A stretch of 64,000 nucleotides of DNA from Dipteris shenzhenensis (lineage: Eukaryota > Polypodiophyta > Polypodiopsida > Gleicheniales), in the NCBI GenBank assembly GCA_047967505.1, contig CM106541.1; one strand, 5' to 3'. This document shows, piece after piece, positions 57,312 to 64,000 of the stretch. The first letter of the stretch is position 1. Each line of letters begins with the position of its first letter. A program made the translations under genes and the position numbers. Under the pieces are notes generated by a model. The model did not search any database. It saw only the letters and a program-made list of their open reading frames with translations, and was not told the DNA's origin.

Positions 57312-60300
57312 CTCCGATGGGCACAAAACTTTGTACACGCCTCAACCTAGGTTGTATTGACTTGTATACAAAGTGGTGCACCCATCCCATAAGTACTTGT
57401 TCAGATAACACACCTCCAAACGTATTTTATGACGATTGTGCATAACACTAGGAACAAAATGGTGTATAATGTGAGATCGACTATGCAAAGCATATCCAAT
57501 GGACACAAGACTTTGCACATTCCTAAACCTAGGCAGTATTGACTTGTGTGCAAAGTTGCATCCCCATCCAATAAGTACTTGTTTGAAAAATACACCTACA
57601 ATCGTGTTTTTCGACGGTTGTACATGACACCAAGGCCAAAAACGGTATTTAATACTCAATCTACCATGTAAAGCATATCCGATGGGCACAATACTTTGCA
57701 CGTGCCTCAAAAGTGGTGGTATGGTATTCCATGCAAAGTGGAACACCCATTCAATAAGTTCTTTTTAGAATATCACACCTAGGACCATGTTTTTTATTGG
57801 TTGTTGTCCATGACACTAAGGCAAAAACGCTGATTTATGCTTAATCGACAATGCAATGCATATGCGATCATCACAATACTTTGCACACATCTCAACCTAG
57901 ATATTATTGACTTACATGCAAAGTGGCGTGCCCATTCCATAAGTACCTAGTCGAATAACACATCTAGGACCGCATTTTTTGACGGTTGTGCATGACACTA
58001 AGGCCAAAATAGTGTTTGCTTGTTCGACAATGCAAAGCATATCCGATGGGCACAATACTTTGCACACACCTTTAAATAGGTCGAATTGACTTACATGCAA
58101 AGTGGCACACACCATCCCATAAGTGCTTGATCGGATAACATACCTAGCAGCGTGTTTTTTTACGGATGTGCATGACACTAGAGCAAAAATAGTATTTAAT
58201 GCTCGATCGACCATGCAAAGGACATCCGATGGGCACAACACTTTTTGTATGCCTCAACCTAGGTGGTATTGAAATGTTCTCAATGAGGCACACCCATCCG
58301 ATAAGTACTTGGTCAGATAACACACCTAAGGGTGTGTTTTTTTGCGGATGTCCATATCACTAGGGAAAAAATGGTGTATAATGCATGATCGACCATGCAA
58401 AGCATATCTGATGGTGACAATACTTTGCACGCACCTCAACGTAGTTGAAACAGACTTGCGTGCAAAGTGGAGCCCCCATCCGATAAGTACTTATTTGAAT
58501 AACACGCCTACGGTCGTGTTTTTATATGGTTGTGCATGACACAAAGGCAAAAACGGTGTTTTATGCTTGATCGACAATGAAAAGCATATCCGATGGGCAC
58601 AATACTTTGCACACACCTTCAACTAGGTGGAATTGACTTACAAGCAAAGTTGCATTCCCATCGCATAAGTACTTGATCGGATAACACACCTAACAGCGTG
58701 TTTTTTTACGGATGTGCATGACACTAAGGCAAAAATGGTATTTAATGCTCGATCAACCATGCAAAGCATATCCGATGGGCACAATACTTTTCCTATACCT
58801 TAACCTAGGTGGTATTGAAATGTTCTAAAAGAGGCACACCCATCCGATAAGTACTTGGTCAGATAACATACCTAAGGGCATGTTTTTTTGCAGATGTGCA
58901 TATCACTACGGGAAAAACGTTGTATAATGTGTAATCGACCATGCAGAGCATATCCGATGGTGACAATACTTTGCATGCATCTCAACCTAGTTGAGACGGA
59001 CTTGCATGCAAACTGGAGCCCCCATCCGATAAGTACTTGTTTGATTAACACACTTAGGACCGTGTTTTTTCATGGTTGTGCATGACACTAAGGCAAAAAC
59101 AGTGTTTTATGCTTAATCGACAATGCAAATCATATCCGATGGGCACAATACTTTGCACACACCTTCAACTAGGTTGAATTGACTTACATGCAAAGTGGCA
59201 CACCCATCCCATAAGTGTTTGATTGGATAACATACCTAGCAGCGTGTTTTTTTTACAGATGTGCATGACACTAGAGCAAAAATAGTATTTAATGCTCGAT
59301 CGACCATGCAAAGGATATCCGATGGGCACAACACTTTTCCTACACCGCAAGCTAGGTGGTATTGAAATTTTCTCAAAGAGGCACACCCATCCGATAAGTA
59401 CTTAGTCAGATAACACACCTAAGGGCGTGTTTTTTTGCGAATGTGCATATCACTAGGGAAAAAGCGGTGTATAATGCATGATCGACCATGCAAATCATAT
59501 CCGATAGTGACAATACTTTGCGCGCACCTCAAGGTAGTTGAAACAGACTTGTGTGCAAAGTGACGTCCCCATCCGATAAGTACTTGTTTAATTAACACAC
59601 TTAGGACCGTGTTTTTTCATGGTTGTGCATGACACTAAGGTAAAAACGGTGTTTTATGCTTGATCGACAATGCAAAGCATATCCGATGGGTGCAATACTT
59701 TGCACACACCTTCAAATAGGTGGAATTGACTTACATGCAAAGTGGCACTCCCATCCCATAAGTGCTTGATCGGATAACATACCTAGCAACATGTTTTTTT
59801 ACGGATGTGCATGACACTAGAGCAAAAATAGTATTTATTGCTCGATCGATCATGCAAAGGATATCCGATGGGCACAACACTTTTCGTATGCCTCAACCTA
59901 TGTGGTATTGGAATGTTCGCAAAGAGGCACACCCATCCGATAAGTACTTGGTCAGATAACACACCTAAGGGCATGTTTTTTTGCGGATGTGCATATCACT
60001 CAGGAAAAAATGGTGTATAATGCATGATCGACCATGCAAAGCATATCCAATGGTGAAAATACTTTGCATGAACCTCAATGTAGTTGAAACAGACTTGCGT
60101 GCAAAGTGAATCCCCCATTCGATAAGTACTTGTTTAATTAACACACTTAGGACCGTGTTTTTTCATGGTTGTGCATCACACTAAGGCAAAAACGGTGTTT
60201 TATGCTTGATCGACAATGCAAAGCATATCCGATGGGCACAATACTTTGCACACACCTTCAACTAGGTGGAATTGACTTACATGCAAAGTGGCACTCCCAT

Positions 60301-62925
60301 CCAATAAGTGCTTGATCGGATAACATACCTAGCAGTGTGTTTTTTTACGGATGTGCATGACACTAGAGCAAAAGTAGTATTTATTGCTCGATCGATCATG
60401 CAAAGGATATCCAATGGGCACAACACTTTTCGTATGCCTCAACCTAGGTGGTATTGGAATGTTCTCAAAGAGGCACACCCATCCGATAAGTACTTAGTCA
60501 GATAACACACCTAAGGGCATGTTTTTTTGCGGATGTGCATATCACTCGGGAAAAAATGGTCTATAATGCATGATCGACCATGCAAACCATATCCGATGGT
60601 GACAATACTTTGTACGCACCTCAATGTAGTTGAAACTGACTTGCGTGCAAAGTGGAGCCCCCATCCGATAAGTACTTGTTTGAATAACACACCTAGGACT
60701 GTGTTTTTTCATGGTTGTGCATGACACTAAGGCAAAAACGGTGTTTTATGCTTGATCGACAATGCAAAGCATATCCGATGGGCACAATAATTTGAACACA
60801 CCTTCAACTAGGTGAAATTAACTTACATGCAAAGTGGCACGCCCATCCCATAAGTGCTTGATCGGATAACATACCTAGCAGAGTGTTTTTTTACGGATGT
60901 GCATGACACTAGAGCAAAAATAGTATTTAATGCTCGATCGACCATGCAAAGGATATCCAATGGGCACAACACTTTTCGTACACCTCAAACTAGGTGTTAT
61001 TGAAATGTTCCCAATGAGGCACACCCATCCGATAAGTACTTGGTCAGATAACACACCTAATGGCGTGTTTTTTTGCGGATGTCCATATCACTAGGAAAAA
61101 AATGATGTATAATGCGTGATCAACCATGCAAAGCATATCCGATGGTGACAATACTTTGGATGCACCTCAAAGTAGTTGAAACACCTAGGACCGTGTTTTT
61201 TCATGGTTGTGCATGACATTAAGGCAAAAACGGAGTTTTATGCTTGATCGACAATGCAAAGCATATCCGATGGGCACAATACTTTGCACACACCTTCAAC
61301 TAGGTGGAATTGATGACTTACATGCAAAGTGGCACGCCCATCCCATAAGTGCTTGATCGGATAACATACCTAGCAGCATGTTTTTTTACGGATGTGCATG
61401 ACACTAGAGCAAAAATAGTATTTAATGCTCGATCGACCATGCAAAGGATATCCGATGGGCACAACACTTTTTGTAGTTGAAACGGACTTGCGGGAAATGT
61501 GGAGCCCCCATCCGATAAGTACTTGTTTGATTAACACACCTAGGACCGTGTTTTTTCATGGTTGTGCATGACATAAAGGAAAAAACGTTGTTTTATGCTT
61601 GATCGACAATGCAAAGCATATCCAATGGGCACAATACTTTGCACACACCTTCAACTAGGTGGAATTGACTTACATGCAAAGTGGCACTCCCATCCCATAA
61701 GTGCTTGATTGGATAACATACCTAGCAGCGTGTTTTTTTACGGATGTGCATGACACTAGAGCAAAAATAGTATTTATTGCTCGATCGATCATGCAAAGGA
61801 TATCCGATGGGCACAACACTTTTTGTATGCCTCAACCTAGGTGGTATTGGAATGTTCTCAAAGAGGCACACCGATCCGATAAGTACTTGGTCAGATAACA
61901 CACCTAAGGGCGTGTTTTTTTACGGATGTGCATATCACTCGGGAAAAAATGGTGTATAATGCATGATCGACCATGCAAAGCATATCCGATGGTGATAATA
62001 CTTTGCACGCACCTCAACGTAGTTGAAACAGACTTGCGTGCAAAGTGGAGCCCCCATCCGATAAGTACTTGTTTGAATAACACACCTAGGGCTGTGTTTT
62101 TATATGGTTGTGCATGACACTAAGGCAAAAACGGTGTTTTATGCTTGATCCACAATGCAAAGCATATCCGATGGGCACAATACTTTGCACACACCTTTAA
62201 CCAGGTGGAATTGACTTACATGCAAAGTGGCATTCCCATCGCATAAGTACTTGATCGGATAACACACCTAGTAGCGTGTTTTTTTTTACCGATGTGCATG
62301 ACACGAGAGCAAAAATAGTATTTAATGCTCGATCGACCATGCAAAGCATATCCGATGGAAACAATACTTTTCCTACACCTTAACCTAGGTGGTATTGAAA
62401 TTTTGTCAAAGAGGCACACCCATCCAGATAACATACCTAAGGGCATGTTTTTTTGCAAATGTGCATATCACTACAGGAAGAACGTTGTATAATGCGTAAT
62501 CGACCATGCAAAGCATATCCGATGGTGACAATACTTTGCACGCATCTCAACCTAGTTGAAACGGACTTGCGTGAAAAGTGGAGCCCCCATCCAATAAGTA
62601 CTTGTTTGATTAACACACTTAGGGCCATGTTTTTTCATGGTTGTGCATGACACTAAGGCAAAAACGGCGTTTTATGCTTGATCAACAATGCAAACCATAT
62701 CCGATGGGCACAATACTTTGGACACACCTTCAACTAGGTGGAATTGACTTACATGCAAAGTGGCACACCCATCCCATAAGTGCTTGATTGGATAACATAC
62801 CTAGCAGGCTCGTGTTTTTTTACGGATGTTCATGACACTAGAGCAAAAATAGTATTTAATGCTCAATCGACCATGCAAAGGATAACTTGGTGTGTCCATC
62901 TAATGAGTACTTGATCGGATAACTT
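57312..62925. repeat. Satellite array 2 (182-bp monomers, 546-bp higher-order repeat)
   Basis: Same three monomer types as array 1. Type starts at 59867, 60049, 60231 and 60413 are exactly 182 bp apart, giving a 546-bp unit. The left edge again holds divergent monomers. Local deletions near 61180 and 61470 fuse types. The array is shorter than array 1 by about the 300-bp insertion plus roughly one higher-order unit. Confidence 0.92.
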
Positions 62926-63048
62926 CTCCCACCAATAAATTAAGTACTAATTAAAAATTATAATAAATGAGTAGATTATTAAAAAGAGACTAATATTTAT
63001 GTAATTGTTGCTACTGCAACTTGCTTGTGAAGGACTCTCACAAAGGAG

Positions 63049-64000
63049 ATGGCTATAGATTTTGTTCCAAGGATGGATGTGATTTTATGTAGTAAGAGAG
63101 AAGTAGTTGCATTTGCTACAATCCATGATAGTGATCCCAATTCAGTTTGCCTTTTTCGAAGACTTGGCGAAGATAAGGTGGCAGTTATTGTATCAAAGAT
63201 TCTTAGCACACATGTTGAGCTAAAGTATAAATGTGGAGATATGGAAACACTTGGAGATGTTATGCCCTACAATACATCCAACAAATCATTTATAGCATGG
63301 GACAAAGATGAGACTTATGCAACAGACATTATCAAGAATACAAAGTGCACCACCTTAGATTTTACTATAGGGGACATTTTACAAATGAGATCATTTGCAA
63401 ATAAGACTGTAGCAGAAGGTGAAGTATTGGGATTTGAACAAGTGGAGCAATGGTCATTTGCACAGATGAGGATTCTAAAAGTCACTGATGATGGTATGGT
63501 TGATAACATAACATCCTTATGTGATCCCTACTATGAGGTAGGCAAGAATATGAGATGGAGCATGCAATTTTTAAACTTGAGAAAGAGGCATGTGGTTTTC
63601 AATGATAAAGACAAGGTATACTACAATATCAAAGGACCTAAAAAGCATGCCCATGTGCCAGGCTCTATCACTTCAAATGTGGATGATTTCAATATACTCA
63701 ATTATAGAAGTGACATCTTATCTGGAGTGGATGAGTTCATTGGTTCCGAGAAACAAAATGATTTTAGAAGCGAAGCCTTATCTGGGGTGGATGAATTCTT
63801 GCACAGTGAGAAGGGCAAAGGTTTCCATAGCGATGTTTTGTCAAGTGTGGATGAGTTCATGCATATTAGCAAACCTGGTGTCAATCAAGCTTGTGGATTT
63901 GTGAAAGCCATGCAAGATGTCCCAATGAGTGATGTTCTCTCAGGAGTGGAAGAGTTTCAAGGTTCTCAATACTCTCGTAGGATATTGAATTCATTGAATG
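63049..64000 (+). CDS. DUF7869-like protein, N-terminal part, copy 2
   Basis: ATG at 63049, same context as copy 1 (splice-like CTGCAA/CTGCAG upstream, then TGA in frame, then ATG). The frame is open to the window end, about 317 codons, and covers the N-terminal domain and the S-D-x-L-S-x-V-D-E-F repeats. By eye it differs from copy 1 at about 25 positions over 950 bp with no indel. Copy 1's first stop lies just beyond the matching end, so whether this copy is intact cannot be told here. Confidence 0.7.
   Translation, partial: MAIDFVPRMDVILCSKREVVAFATIHDSDPNSVCLFRRLGEDKVAVIVSKILSTHVELKYKCGDMETLGDVMPYNTSNKSFIAWDKDETYATDIIKNTKCTTLDFTIGDILQMRSFANKTVAEGEVLGFEQVEQWSFAQMRILKVTDDGMVDNITSLCDPYYEVGKNMRWSMQFLNLRKRHVVFNDKDKVYYNIKGPKKHAHVPGSITSNVDDFNILNYRSDILSGVDEFIGSEKQNDFRSEALSGVDEFLHSEKGKGFHSDVLSSVDEFMHISKPGVNQACGFVKAMQDVPMSDVLSGVEEFQGSQYSRRILNSLN

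Overview
The window looks like nuclear DNA of a land plant with a large, repeat-dominated genome. The evidence is Ty1/copia, Ty3/gypsy and LINE remnants of plant type, a plant NLR (NB-ARC plus LRR) resistance-gene relic, tRNA-derived SINE-like modules, and short GT-AG introns of about 75-110 bp. The species cannot be fixed from the sequence; a seed-free plant or gymnosperm would fit, but this is a weak inference. No protein-coding gene in the window is clearly intact.

Layout. 1-1340: decayed Ty3/gypsy gag-pol start (+). 1341-about 5700: truncated Ty1/copia element (-) with primer-binding site and part of its LTR. 5740-12890: mostly unrecognised DNA with a purine microsatellite and two clusters of near-perfect palindromes. 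12890-13268: a possible small two-exon gene (-). 13978-17355: three tandem Ulp1-like (C48) cysteine-peptidase modules (-), apparently parts of one gene. 17356-19850: a C-rich tract (G-rich on the minus strand) studded with GC-rich palindromes. 19860-20610: a pyrimidine-rich segment with a TATA box and three CCAAT boxes facing the peptidase modules. 20845-27330: a satellite array of 182-bp monomers in a 546-bp three-monomer higher-order repeat. 27455-30745: a decayed intronless reading frame (+) of the family with the GHTHEDID motif (DUF7869-like). 35388-40345: a Ty1/copia element (+) nested in a LINE. 40346-50100: scattered LINE pieces. 50876-54300: NLR pseudogene (-). 54480-55030: four tRNA-like SINE heads.

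From 55471 to the window end, the unit [C-rich tract, TATA/CCAAT segment, satellite array, start of the DUF7869-like frame] appears a second time in the same orientation, about 36 kb after the first. The coding part of this second copy is still open where the window ends.

The main candidate for something new is this composite unit: a leftward multi-module peptidase gene and a rightward DUF7869-like gene, separated by a palindrome-rich C tract, a promoter-like segment and a satellite array. It resembles a large two-gene DNA transposon that has captured or generated its own satellite. No terminal inverted repeats or target-site duplications were found, so this remains a hypothesis. A second theme is decay by transitions: most premature stops in the mobile sequences are TAG or TGA and are explicable as C-to-T (or G-to-A) changes, as expected in heavily methylated plant repeats.
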